Assembly: GCF_000403785.1 (NCBI RefSeq)
Contig: NZ_APHJ01000023.1
Span: 124,001-188,000 of the forward strand
DNA length: 64,000 nucleotides
Source: Gillisia sp. CAL575
GTDB taxonomy: Bacteria; Bacteroidota; Bacteroidia; Flavobacteriales; Flavobacteriaceae
Reading direction: 5' to 3'
How positions within the stretch are numbered: the stretch's first letter is position 1; every line of letters starts with the position of its first letter. Below are positions 9,529 through 17,893 of the stretch, piece after piece. Below the pieces are notes generated by a model. The model did not search any database. It saw only the letters and a list, made by a program, of their open reading frames with translations, and was not told the DNA's origin. The translations under genes were made by a program, and so were the position numbers.

Positions 9529-10404
9529 ATGAAATTAGTAATACTGTCTGCAAATCCAAATTTATATTCTACAAAAAGACTTGTTGAAGTTGGGGAAAAG
9601 AAGGGACATGAAATGATCGTTGTGAATCATACAAAGTGTGATCTTGTAATAGAAAAGAAAAAGCCTAGTGTAATTTATAAAGGGAAAGAACTTACAGATA
9701 TAGATGGTGTAATTCCTAGAATTGGTGCTTCAGTTACTTTTTTCGGGACAGCAGTGGTAAGACAATTTGAGATGATGAAAGTTTTTACAGCTACAGAATC
9801 TCAGGCTCTAGTTAGATCCAGGGATAAATTAAGAAGCTTACAAATACTTTCCCGAGCTAGTTTAGGACTTCCTAAAACCGTTTTCAGCAACTATTCTAAA
9901 GATGTGAGTAGTGTGATAGATAAGGTTGGTGGAGCTCCTTTGGTGATTAAATTATTAGAAGGAACTCAAGGTTTAGGAGTTGTTTTAGCAGATAACAGAA
10001 ATTCAGCTGAATCTATTTTAGAGGCTTTTAATGGTTTGCAAGCGAGAGTGATTGTTCAGGAGTTTATAAAAGAAGCAAAAGGTGCAGATCTACGTGCATT
10101 TGTTGTAGATGGAGTTGTAGTAGGAGCTATGAAAAGACAAGGAAAAGAAGGAGAATTTAGATCTAATTTGCATAGAGGAGGATCTGCGGAGATTATTGAA
10201 CTTACAGATGAAGAAGAAAATGCAGCGCTTAAAGCTGCCCGTGTCATGGGACTTGGAGTAGCGGGAGTAGATATGTTACAATCTGCCCGAGGACCATTAA
10301 TATTAGAGGTGAATTCTTCACCTGGATTAGAAGGAATAGAACGTGCAACTGGTAAAAACATCGCACTTCAGATAATTAAGTATGTAGAGAGAAACGCAGA
10401 ATAG
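9529..10404 (+). CDS. rimK: RimK-like ATP-grasp ligase (ribosomal protein S6 glutamate ligase family)
   Basis: 291 residues, close to the roughly 300 of RimK. The N-terminal preATP-grasp region [18 protein letters not shown] and [14 protein letters not shown] match RimK. The ATP-grasp core shows [36 protein letters not shown] and the metal-binding end [15 protein letters not shown]. Family reaction: ATP-dependent addition of glutamates to the C-terminus of ribosomal protein S6. In Bacteroidetes the substrate has not been checked, and S6 (rpsF) is not in this window. It sits alone and is convergent with the ArnT-like gene, 10 bp apart with no visible hairpin between them. Confidence 0.88.
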   Translation: MKLVILSANPNLYSTKRLVEVGEKKGHEMIVVNHTKCDLVIEKKKPSVIYKGKELTDIDGVIPRIGASVTFFGTAVVRQFEMMKVFTATESQALVRSRDKLRSLQILSRASLGLPKTVFSNYSKDVSSVIDKVGGAPLVIKLLEGTQGLGVVLADNRNSAESILEAFNGLQARVIVQEFIKEAKGADLRAFVVDGVVVGAMKRQGKEGEFRSNLHRGGSAEIIELTDEEENAALKAARVMGLGVAGVDMLQSARGPLILEVNSSPGLEGIERATGKNIALQIIKYVERNAE

Positions 10405-10413
10405 CTTTCAGCA

Positions 10414-12042
10414 TTAATAATAAATAACCCATTTGTCCTTTTCGATCTTATGGGTGAAAGTCTCCAATAAATAGCTCAAAGAGTCATTTAGTGGAGACTT
10501 TTTCTTTTCAATATATACCAGTTCCTTTTCTTTAAATTCGTTTTTGAATTTTTCTAATTCTGTTGGAACATTAATATTTATATAATTCTTTTTAAACACA
10601 GTATATTCTTCAAATTGAGTTTCTCTAAATGTATTGTAATTATTAGCTCTTACCGTAATTATATCTGCATCTAAATAAAAGTTCGCAGATGGGATCAGGT
10701 CATCAAAAATGATCACACTTTTTAATTCTTCACCCTTTTCTTTCTGAATAAATTTGGAGACATCTTGAAAGGAATTAATAATTTTAGCATTATTTGAAGC
10801 CATTACGGTATGAACCAAAAGTAAGACAAGAACAAAATAAAATCCTAAGTTCAACAATTTTGAAATTGCATCAGATCTATTTAATTTAATAAAGAAGAAC
10901 ATCCCTCCTATACTCATACCAATAAGTAGTATGGCAGAATAAAGAGGTATTTCGATGTCGGTTAGAAATTGAGAAGCAATTAGTCCAAAAATTAAAATAG
11001 CGAAAGAAACATAATATATCCTGCTAAACCATTTCAACTGCTTTTCTGAAAATTTATAGATTATATGTCCTCCTAAAATTGCGATAAAGGAGAAAATTGG
11101 GAGAATATAGAGGATCAATTTTGAGGAAAATAGTGAGAATAGAATTAGCAAACTAATCGCAGTCACTATAAGAATTTTATTAATTACTAATTCTTGCCAG
11201 ATCTGTTTAGATTTTTTCTGGAAATAAGCAATAATAAAAAAAATCCAAGGCAATCCAAGGGCTGGGATCAATACTAAGTAATACCAAATTGGCTGGGTTC
11301 TATGGAATTGTTCGGCATTTGTTGCTCTATTAATTATTTGTTCCTGTATAAAATAATGCCACACATTAGGATCATCCAGTATTATGGCTAAAAACCAAGA
11401 ACATGAAATTGCAAGCATTAGAATAATTCCTGTAAATAAATGCACAGAAAATTTTATTTTTTCTTTTCTAAAAAAGTTCCAACAGATAATAAAAAAAATA
11501 GAAGGGACTAATCCCACTGGACCTTTGGTGAGAAAGGCCAATCCTAGAACTATAAAAAAGCCATATAAATAGCTTGTTTTTTTTATGTGTTTAAATTGCA
11601 ACCAAAGATAAATACTCCATAATATAAATGTTGCAAGAAAAGCATCGGTAGTAAGATTTCTGGCAGCTATTAACACGATTGGAAAGGAAGAGTAAATAAG
11701 AGCACTTGCGTAGGCGATCTTATCATCTTTGTAAATTAAAAGTGAAATCCTGTATACCAGATATATTTGTAATAGGAGAGTAATTCCCAGAAAAAACCGT
11801 GCTCCAAATTCATTTATCCCAAATATCTGATATCCTAAAGATGTAATGTAATAGGTAAGTGGTGGTTTGTGGTAATGCTTAATTCCCATTAATGTAGGAT
11901 GCAGGTAATCTCCACTTACTACCATTTCTTTACTTATCTCGGCATATCTGGCCTCACTCGTTTCGGCTAGTCCAAAGCTTCCAAGTCCAATATTAAATAC
12001 CAAGAATAATAAAAAAAGTAATTTTAATAATTTTAGTTGCAT
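10414..12042 (-). CDS. ArnT/PMT-like membrane glycosyltransferase (GT83-type)
   Basis: 542 residues with about 12 hydrophobic segments, then a soluble C-terminal tail of about 110 residues. The first periplasmic loop contains LAETSEARYAEISKEMV and the following GIKHYHKPPLTYY, which is the substrate-loop signature of ArnT-like lipid A aminoarabinose transferases and PMT_2 enzymes. It would transfer a sugar from an undecaprenyl-phosphate carrier to lipid A or another periplasmic acceptor. The sugar is not knowable here: no arnA, arnB or arnD homologue is in the window. The genes upstream at 12188 and 12835 (LAB_N protein and GT2) complete a donor-making and transfer set. Confidence 0.85.
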   Translation of the reverse strand: MQLKLLKLLFLLFLVFNIGLGSFGLAETSEARYAEISKEMVVSGDYLHPTLMGIKHYHKPPLTYYITSLGYQIFGINEFGARFFLGITLLLQIYLVYRISLLIYKDDKIAYASALIYSSFPIVLIAARNLTTDAFLATFILWSIYLWLQFKHIKKTSYLYGFFIVLGLAFLTKGPVGLVPSIFFIICWNFFRKEKIKFSVHLFTGIILMLAISCSWFLAIILDDPNVWHYFIQEQIINRATNAEQFHRTQPIWYYLVLIPALGLPWIFFIIAYFQKKSKQIWQELVINKILIVTAISLLILFSLFSSKLILYILPIFSFIAILGGHIIYKFSEKQLKWFSRIYYVSFAILIFGLIASQFLTDIEIPLYSAILLIGMSIGGMFFFIKLNRSDAISKLLNLGFYFVLVLLLVHTVMASNNAKIINSFQDVSKFIQKEKGEELKSVIIFDDLIPSANFYLDADIITVRANNYNTFRETQFEEYTVFKKNYININVPTELEKFKNEFKEKELVYIEKKKSPLNDSLSYLLETFTHKIEKDKWVIYY

Positions 12043-12187
12043 AGTGGTATTTATAGATTTAATCCTTTAATTATGGTCCAATTCTTGGTCCCAAAAGATT
12101 AGGATATCTGGAATCTAAAGAAATTTTATGCTCCTGAATCCTTCAATATTTATATCGTAGTATTCTTCTATTTATTTTGAACTATGC

Positions 12188-12838
12188 TCAAAAGGTGTTT
12201 TTCTCCCAATTTTCAGATCTTATCTGCCTTCGTAAGATCACCATATTACGTGCATACATTATCACTCCGAATGCATGCCCAGCGAATAGTACAGGATCTT
12301 CTCTATATACAGAATAGATTATAATTAAGGAGGAGCCAGCTAAACTAAGTAGCCAAAATCCTAATGGTAAAAGAGATTCTTTGTGTTTTTCTGAATAGAT
12401 CCATTGATAAATGAATCTTAAGGTAAATACCACCTGAGATATAATTCCTAACATTAATAACCAAAACGGAATTGCATCGTTTTTAAACAATCTATCGGCG
12501 TCGTAAATATTGTTATTATATCCAAGAATCACAATTAATGCAGGGAAGATCCAAAGGAGAATTCTAAGATACTTATGAATTTTAGTCCATTCTCCTTGCA
12601 GTTGCAGATTACGAATATAAATGAAATAGGTAAGTGTTTGCCCTAACATGATAGCGAAATCACTTCTTAAGTAGCCATAAAGGAACATTAGAAACGAAGC
12701 TACCAGACTCATTTTCCAAAAGAAGGATGGAGTTAATACTTTTTTGTTTTTTTCTGAAAGTATCCATTGAAATACAGATCGCCCGGAAAAGAGCAATTGC
12801 GCTAAGAATCCGACACTATAAATCAGCCAAGAACTCAT
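12188..12838 (-). CDS. membrane protein with two tandem LAB_N (lipid A biosynthesis N-terminal) domains
   Basis: 216 residues, six or so membrane helices. Two copies of the LAB_N pattern are visible: GRSVFQWILSEKNKK..., FFWKMSLVASFLMFLYG..., GQTLTYFIYIRNLQL in the first half and LRFIYQWIYSEKHKE..., GFWLLSLAGSSLIIIYS..., GHAFGVIMYARNMVI in the second. LAB_N occurs fused to LpxB in some species and as stand-alone proteins beside ArnC/DPM1-type glycosyltransferases. Its biochemical role is not settled. The start codon overlaps the GT2 stop as ATGA, so the two are translationally coupled. A 145-bp spacer separates it from the ArnT-like gene. Confidence 0.82.
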   Translation of the reverse strand: MSSWLIYSVGFLAQLLFSGRSVFQWILSEKNKKVLTPSFFWKMSLVASFLMFLYGYLRSDFAIMLGQTLTYFIYIRNLQLQGEWTKIHKYLRILLWIFPALIVILGYNNNIYDADRLFKNDAIPFWLLMLGIISQVVFTLRFIYQWIYSEKHKESLLPLGFWLLSLAGSSLIIIYSVYREDPVLFAGHAFGVIMYARNMVILRRQIRSENWEKNTF

Positions 12839-13548
12839 CCTTTTTTTGCAATCTTATAATTAATATATTTATTTTTCATCCATACATAAGCAAAGCAATC
12901 CATTAAAGGACCCAGTAATCTATTCCATACTCCAAAGTTTGCCGTTCCAGCCATTCTTGGGAAATGCTTTATTGGTACTTGTTTTATCTTTCCATGCTGC
13001 AATAGAATCATAGCAGGTAAAAATCGGTGTAAACCTCTAAACATGGGAATGCGTTTGGCATAATCTGTTTTAATTATTTTTAAAGGACAACCGGTATCAT
13101 CCATGCCATCATCAGTAAAAGTTCTACGAATGCCATTTGCTACAGTAGAAGACATATTTTTAACAAATGAATCTTTCCTGTTATTACGGTATCCAGTGAC
13201 CAAATCGTAACCTTCAAGATTGTCTAGCAAAAGATTAAAATCCATAGGGTCTGTTTGAAGATCAGAATCTATATAACCAGTTAGAGAAGTGTCAACATGA
13301 TCAAATCCCGCTTTAATGGCAGCGCTCAAACCGCAATTTTTTTCGAAACTAATAAATTTAAAATCTGGATTGGAATGGCAAATATCCTCAATTATCTGTT
13401 GACTCTTATCGCTAGAACCATCATTTACAAATAAAACCTGTGTAGGAACGTGGGCTATTTTTATATAATCAGAAAGTTCTTTTTCTACACGTTTCAGGTT
13501 ATCCTCCTCGTTGTAAAGGGGTACAATTACAGTAAGTGCTTCAGGCAT
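12835..13548 (-). CDS. GT2 polyprenyl-phosphate glycosyltransferase (ArnC/DPM1-like)
   Basis: 237 residues from the ATG at 13546-13548 (MPEALTVIVPLYNEEDN). An ATG 39 bp further up is rejected because a TAnnTTTG promoter element overlaps it. GT-A motifs are present: VPLYNEE, FVNDGSSDKS, YIDSDLQTDP (DxD-type metal site) and DDTGCPLKIIKTDYAKRI. The C-terminus lacks the two membrane helices of ArnC and ends in a basic tail, like DPM1. Expected reaction: transfer of a sugar from a nucleotide donor to undecaprenyl phosphate on the cytosolic face, giving the donor for the ArnT-like enzyme downstream. It is first gene of a three-gene leftward operon and has a TTTAGATT direct repeat directly ahead of its promoter. 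Confidence 0.87.
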   Translation of the reverse strand: MPEALTVIVPLYNEEDNLKRVEKELSDYIKIAHVPTQVLFVNDGSSDKSQQIIEDICHSNPDFKFISFEKNCGLSAAIKAGFDHVDTSLTGYIDSDLQTDPMDFNLLLDNLEGYDLVTGYRNNRKDSFVKNMSSTVANGIRRTFTDDGMDDTGCPLKIIKTDYAKRIPMFRGLHRFLPAMILLQHGKIKQVPIKHFPRMAGTANFGVWNRLLGPLMDCFAYVWMKNKYINYKIAKKG

Positions 13549-13584
13549 TAAATATAGATTGGATGATTTATCTAGAATTGTTAA

Positions 13585-13618
13585 CAAATGTATGCAATAA
13601 ATCTAAACTGAATCTAAA
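13585..13618 (-). promoter_or_regulatory. promoter and direct-repeat activator box of the lipid A glycosylation operon
   Basis: On the minus strand TACATTTG (13592-13585) fits the Bacteroidetes -7 consensus. Just upstream lie two copies of TTTAGATT (13618-13611 and 13607-13600) spaced exactly 11 bp, the spacing used by OmpR/PhoB-family regulators. The proximal copy begins 15 bp before the TA of the -7 element, so the repeats cover the -33 region. The same spacing recurs at 15511 and 23659. Confidence 0.5.
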
Positions 13619-13714
13619 GTGAGGTGGTAGTGAAGAAATTAAAAATTAACTTCATACAAGGAGATTAAGTGGATTTTTAAATCTGAACTTTATATTTTCT
13701 TTAGGTTTAAAATT

Positions 13715-13722
13715 TAATTTTG
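13715..13722 (+). promoter_or_regulatory. candidate -7 promoter element of the permease gene
   Basis: TAATTTTG matches TAnnTTTG and lies 17 bp before the permease ATG at 13739. No convincing -33 TTG is seen, so the transcript start would be very close to the start codon. Confidence 0.35.
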
Positions 13723-13738
13723 AATAAGGAATTTTATT

Positions 13739-15469
13739 ATGCGTAAAAAATTAAACGAGTTAGAAGCTACTGCAATTTGTGGAAATGACATTAGTTCTTC
13801 TTGTCTATATGTTTCTGCTCTCGCGATATTTTATGCAGGTCAATATGCATGGGTTTCTTTATTAATGGTGGCTGGAGTTTTATTTCTTTTCAGAAAAATT
13901 TATGGAGAAGTAGTAGGTGCCTTGCCTTTAAATGGTGGTGCTTATAATGCATTGTTAAATACTACAAAGAAATCTACAGCCTCCCTTGCTGCTGCACTTA
14001 CAGTGCTATCTTATATGGCTACTGCAGTAATTTCTGCTAGTGAAGCTGTTAAATATGCTTATAGCATTTGGAACCAGATCCCGATTTTACCAGTAACTAT
14101 CGGGCTATTATTGCTTTTTATGGGACTGGTTATCATTGGAATAGGAGAATCTTCTAAAGTAGCTATCGTGATATTTATATTTCATTTATTATCTCTCACT
14201 TTGTTATGTGGGTTCTGTCTTTATTATTTTTTTAATAATGGCTTTGAAACTCTAATTGCAAATTTCCACATGCCAGTACAGGGAGGCATTGTCCAAGCGC
14301 TGTTTTTCGGATTTTCTGCTGCGATGCTGGGAATAAGTGGATTCGAAAGTTCTGCCAATTTTGTAGAGGAACAAAAAAGTGGTGTGTTTCCAAAAACATT
14401 AAGAAATATGTGGATTGTTGTAAGCATTTTTAATCCGCTAATTGCTTTTTTAGCCTTGGCTTTGATCCCAATGGAAGTTGTAAATAATAATCAGGAAGCC
14501 TTACTTTCTTTCCTCGGTAAAATATCTGGAGGCAATTGGCTTTCCTTATTGGTAGGTATAGATGCAGCATTGGTTTTAAGTGGTGCTGTATTAACTTCTT
14601 TTGTAGGGGTTGGAGGATTAATGGAACGGATGGCATTAGATAGAATCCTTCCAAGCGTTCTATTGAAAAAGAATAAGAACAAAAGCTCATATCTAATATA
14701 TATTCTATTCTTTATATTATGTATTTCTATTTTATTGGTAACGGGTGGAGAATTGGCAAAATTAGCAGGCGTGTATACTATTGCTTTTTTATCTGTAATG
14801 GCGCTTTTTGGGATTGGGAATTTCCTTTTGAAAGTAAAAAGAAAGAGACTTCCACGGCCAGAGCGAGCTAGTTGGTTAGCATTAATTGTTGCTATAGTTG
14901 CTGTTATCGCTGCTATAATAGGTAATATCGTTTTAAATCCTCCTTACCTATTAATCTTTATAGAGTATCTGGTACCTACTTTATTTGTGATATTTTTCAT
15001 GTTGTATTATAGTTATATTTTAAGAGGATTCTTAATTTTTAGTAGGTATGTTTTTCCTGCAAACAACAAATTTTTTAATAAGCTTAATAAAAAAGCAAAG
15101 AGAAAATTAGCGGAAATAAGCGGGCAGCAATTTGTGTTTTTTACTAATCATGATAATGTAGAAAACTTGAATAAAGTAATGCTGTATATTACTAAAAATG
15201 AATCCACTAGAAGATTAAAAATAGTCTCAGTTCTGGAGGATGATATGAAAGTTCCCGCGGGACTTAAAACAGATATTGAAGTTTTAGATAGAGCCTATCC
15301 AGACATAAATATAGAATTTATTGAAGAGCCTGGAAGATTTTGTCCAGAAAAGATCAAAGAACTTTCTATACGATGGAAGATACCAACTAATTTTATGTTT
15401 ATTGGTGCTCCTAGTGAGAAATTTGAATTTCCGGTTCAAGAACTTGGAGAGGTCCGTCTTATTATTTGA
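13739..15469 (+). CDS. APC-family amino acid permease with cytosolic C-terminal domain
   Basis: 576 residues, about 12 membrane helices in the first 430 residues. The N-terminus LNELEATAICGNDISSSCLY resembles the first, unwound helix of APC transporters, and ALPLNGGAYNALLN and GFSAAMLGISGFESSANFVEEQ fit TM2 and TM6 regions of the family. The last ~120 residues are soluble (FVFFTNHDNVENLNKVMLYI..., LKIVSVLEDDMKVPAGLK) with an alpha/beta pattern reminiscent of a universal-stress-type regulatory domain. Substrate unknown. It is transcribed alone: the following TolC gene begins 165 bp later behind its own boxes and hairpin. Confidence 0.82.
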   Translation: MRKKLNELEATAICGNDISSSCLYVSALAIFYAGQYAWVSLLMVAGVLFLFRKIYGEVVGALPLNGGAYNALLNTTKKSTASLAAALTVLSYMATAVISASEAVKYAYSIWNQIPILPVTIGLLLLFMGLVIIGIGESSKVAIVIFIFHLLSLTLLCGFCLYYFFNNGFETLIANFHMPVQGGIVQALFFGFSAAMLGISGFESSANFVEEQKSGVFPKTLRNMWIVVSIFNPLIAFLALALIPMEVVNNNQEALLSFLGKISGGNWLSLLVGIDAALVLSGAVLTSFVGVGGLMERMALDRILPSVLLKKNKNKSSYLIYILFFILCISILLVTGGELAKLAGVYTIAFLSVMALFGIGNFLLKVKRKRLPRPERASWLALIVAIVAVIAAIIGNIVLNPPYLLIFIEYLVPTLFVIFFMLYYSYILRGFLIFSRYVFPANNKFFNKLNKKAKRKLAEISGQQFVFFTNHDNVENLNKVMLYITKNESTRRLKIVSVLEDDMKVPAGLKTDIEVLDRAYPDINIEFIEEPGRFCPEKIKELSIRWKIPTNFMFIGAPSEKFEFPVQELGEVRLII

Positions 15470-15499
15470 TTCTTTCTCAAACATTCTTTCCACCCTTCC

Positions 15500-15533
15500 T
15501 TAATACTATCTTTAGATTTCAAGCTTAATTTCA
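15500..15533 (+). promoter_or_regulatory. candidate regulator box and promoter of the TolC-RND operon
   Basis: TTTAGATTTCAA (15511-15522) is followed, 15 bp after its first T, by TAATTTCA, a weak -7-like element. The 14-mer TCTTTAGATTTCAA here is identical to one ahead of the PepSY gene at 23657. A degenerate second half-site (TTAATACTATC, 15500-15510) sits 11 bp upstream. Confidence 0.35.
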
Positions 15534-15577
15534 CCAAGTTGATTATAGATTAGATGTTAGATTTTGCCCAGAAGTAG

Positions 15578-15613
15578 GAGAGGAGTTTTAAGAAAGTTCT
15601 TAAAATTCTTCTC
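15578..15613 (+). other. long hairpin between permease and TolC genes
   Basis: A 17-base arm (15578-15594) pairs with 15597-15613 across a loop of only 2 bases, with two G-U wobbles and no other mismatch. There is no T-tract after it, so it is not a standard terminator. It would lie in the 5' leader of the efflux operon if transcription starts near 15535-15545. Confidence 0.4.
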
Positions 15614-15634
15614 TTGATGGACTGTAGTTGAGTA

Positions 15635-16972
15635 ATGCTGCATTTTTTAAGTAATCTTCTACACGTATTTAATCTACTAAGATATATAATATTGAAAAAG
15701 CTATTAACAATATGGTTTGTCTTAATTATCCACGCTTTTGTTAGTGCCCAAGAAACTCATAATTTGGATTTCTTTATAGAACAGGCTAAAAAAACTTCCC
15801 CAAGTTTACTGGAGAATAGAAATCTTGAAGCTGTTGGAGATCTCCAAAACAAACTCATTATTGCCCAAAATAATTCCTTTCAAGTAAATTCCACTTCAGA
15901 GATTCTAATTGCTCCTTATTTTAATAATAATGGACGCGCAATAGCTATAACTACGAATCCTTCTTCCAATGCTTATGGCTACGATATTGGAATTACCAAT
16001 GGTGGACTGTATTCTTCACAGATCAACATCACCAAAAACCTTTTTAATCAATCAGTTTTAAAAAATCTTCTTTTTCAGAATAAAATAAGTAATAGTGCTC
16101 TTTCGCTTTCTTCGGAAGAATTTTCACATAACCTTATAAAAAACATTTCAGATGCTTATATAATTGCATATCAACTTCAGCTTCAAGAAAATTTTAATCG
16201 GGAGCTATTAGGAGACTTGGATACAAGGTTGAAAGTGGTGGAATTGCTTGTAAAAAAAGGAATCTTGATGGAAAGTGATTATTTGTTACTTCAGCTAGAT
16301 ATTGAAGGAAAAAAACTGGAATTACAGCAATTAAAAAGCGATTTTAATACTGCGATAAATCAATTATACACTTTAAGTGGGATCCCCGCAGAAGATATAG
16401 ATCAACTTATATTTCCAAATTTAGAACAGATAAAATCTCCCCTAAAAAAATTCTACGAACAGCGTTTTCAAAATGATAGTTTGCAACTGGCAGCAGATCG
16501 TGCAATTTTCGAAAATCATTACAAACCGCAAGTAAGTGTGTATACCAATGCGGGTGTCAACGCAGTAGAATTTAATAATATCGAGCATAAAATTGGAACT
16601 AGTGCCGGTTTGCGTTTAACTATTCCTATTTATGATGGTAACCAGCGGAAACTAAATGCTATGCAATCTCGATTAAGACAGGATAATTTGAATTTTTATA
16701 AGCAGAATTCGGAAGTTCAATTTTCTAATAACTTAAAGAATATAGAACAGCAACTGGAAGCCTTGGAAAATAACAGAACACTGCTTGAAATTCAGTTAAA
16801 TAAGCAACTAAACATCCTGGAGATCTACAAAGGGAAATTAGTACAAGGGCAAATATCTATTGTAGATTATCTTAATGTTATACAAAACTATAAGCAAAAT
16901 GTCTATGCTAAATTGCAAATGCAAACCAATAAATGGCTCTTAAAAAGTCAGTATAATTATATAAACTGGTAA
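15635..16972 (+). CDS. TolC-family outer membrane efflux protein
   Basis: 445 residues. The signal peptide is best read from a TTG at 15692 (then KKLLTIWFVLIIHAFVSAQ); the ATG at 15635 would add 19 residues that do not look like a signal start, so the true start may be 15692. The mature part has the TolC layout of two internally similar halves of helices and strands: LVVKKGILMESDYLLLQLDIEGKKLELQQLK in the first and LNKQLNILEIYKGKLVQGQISIVDYLNVI in the second, shorter than E. coli TolC as is common. It forms the outer membrane channel for the adaptor at 16976 and the RND pump at 17893, separated by 3 bp and then a 1-bp overlap. Confidence 0.87.
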   Translation: MLHFLSNLLHVFNLLRYIILKKLLTIWFVLIIHAFVSAQETHNLDFFIEQAKKTSPSLLENRNLEAVGDLQNKLIIAQNNSFQVNSTSEILIAPYFNNNGRAIAITTNPSSNAYGYDIGITNGGLYSSQINITKNLFNQSVLKNLLFQNKISNSALSLSSEEFSHNLIKNISDAYIIAYQLQLQENFNRELLGDLDTRLKVVELLVKKGILMESDYLLLQLDIEGKKLELQQLKSDFNTAINQLYTLSGIPAEDIDQLIFPNLEQIKSPLKKFYEQRFQNDSLQLAADRAIFENHYKPQVSVYTNAGVNAVEFNNIEHKIGTSAGLRLTIPIYDGNQRKLNAMQSRLRQDNLNFYKQNSEVQFSNNLKNIEQQLEALENNRTLLEIQLNKQLNILEIYKGKLVQGQISIVDYLNVIQNYKQNVYAKLQMQTNKWLLKSQYNYINW

Positions 16973-16975
16973 AAT

Positions 16976-17893
16976 ATGACTGGTAAATTATTAAAAGGTA
17001 TTTGCATCCCTTTATTTATTCTGATATTTTGGGGATGTATTAATAAAGTTGAAACTGCCTTAGAAAATAAGGCAGCTATAAAAGTGGAAACTACCTTGGT
17101 ACAACAATCGGATATAAAGGAATATCTTAATTTTAATGGAGTTACCAAGTATCAAAAAAAAGAGAATATACGCTCCAATGTTACCGGATATATCTCCCGA
17201 ATGAATTTTACAATTGGAGACAGAATTAATAATGGACAACTATTCGCAAGTGTAAGAACTAAAGAACAGGATGCGCTGAAGGATGCGGTAAAAATTGATA
17301 GTTCGTTATCTAAATTTATAAGTCCAATAATTATAAGAAGTAATGTTAGTGGAATTATTGCTGAATTGAATATCACCTCCAACGATTATATTGCAGAAGG
17401 AGATATTTTAGCATCGGTGGTGCAACCAAAATCCCTTGTTATTCAAGTTAATGTACCTTATGAATATGAAGATTATGTGAGCAAAGGAACACTTTGCGAG
17501 ATCTTTCTTCAGAATGGAGAAACAATATTGGCCAAGATCACGGGCAGTTTACCAACTATAGATCCTGTAGCTCAATCTCAAATATTCTTAATTGAATTAC
17601 CAACTTCAGACCTGCCAGAAAATTTGAATGTACAGGTGAGAACAATTTATAGAGAAGCTATAGAGGCTTTAAGCGTTCCAAAAACAGCGTTACAAACAAA
17701 TGAGTTACTAACAGAATACTGGGTAATGAAGGTTGTTCAAGACTCTTTGGCCATAAAACAATTAGTTCTCCCTATGTTAAGAAATGATTCTTTAGTACAA
17801 ATAGCACCTGGATCTTTAAAGACGCATGACATTATTATCACAGCTGGCGCTTATCAAATGCAAGATTCCACAATTGTTAGTAAATCCAACTAA
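16976..17893 (+). CDS. periplasmic adaptor (HlyD/RND membrane fusion) lipoprotein
   Basis: 305 residues. Lipoprotein signal ending FWG-C21 anchors it to a membrane. Barrel-sandwich (biotinyl-lipoyl-like) halves are visible as IRSNVTGYISRMNFTIGDRI and IRSNVSGIIAELNITSNDYI, joined by a very short helical section (QDALKDAVKIDSSLSKF) in place of the long hairpin of AcrA-type adaptors. A beta-barrel and a membrane-proximal domain follow. Start lies 3 bp after the TolC stop and the end overlaps the RND start (TAATG). It links the inner membrane pump to the outer membrane channel. Confidence 0.85.
   Translation: MTGKLLKGICIPLFILIFWGCINKVETALENKAAIKVETTLVQQSDIKEYLNFNGVTKYQKKENIRSNVTGYISRMNFTIGDRINNGQLFASVRTKEQDALKDAVKIDSSLSKFISPIIIRSNVSGIIAELNITSNDYIAEGDILASVVQPKSLVIQVNVPYEYEDYVSKGTLCEIFLQNGETILAKITGSLPTIDPVAQSQIFLIELPTSDLPENLNVQVRTIYREAIEALSVPKTALQTNELLTEYWVMKVVQDSLAIKQLVLPMLRNDSLVQIAPGSLKTHDIIITAGAYQMQDSTIVSKSN

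Noticed and set aside
13549-13587. Upstream extension of the GT2 gene to the ATG at 13585-13587
   Set aside because: A -7 promoter element occupies 13585-13592, so the transcript would start inside this extension. The conserved GT2 start follows the ATG at 13548.
14430-14690. Minus-strand frames opposite the permease membrane helices
   Set aside because: They are antisense shadows of a well-supported permease and show no independent motif or start context.
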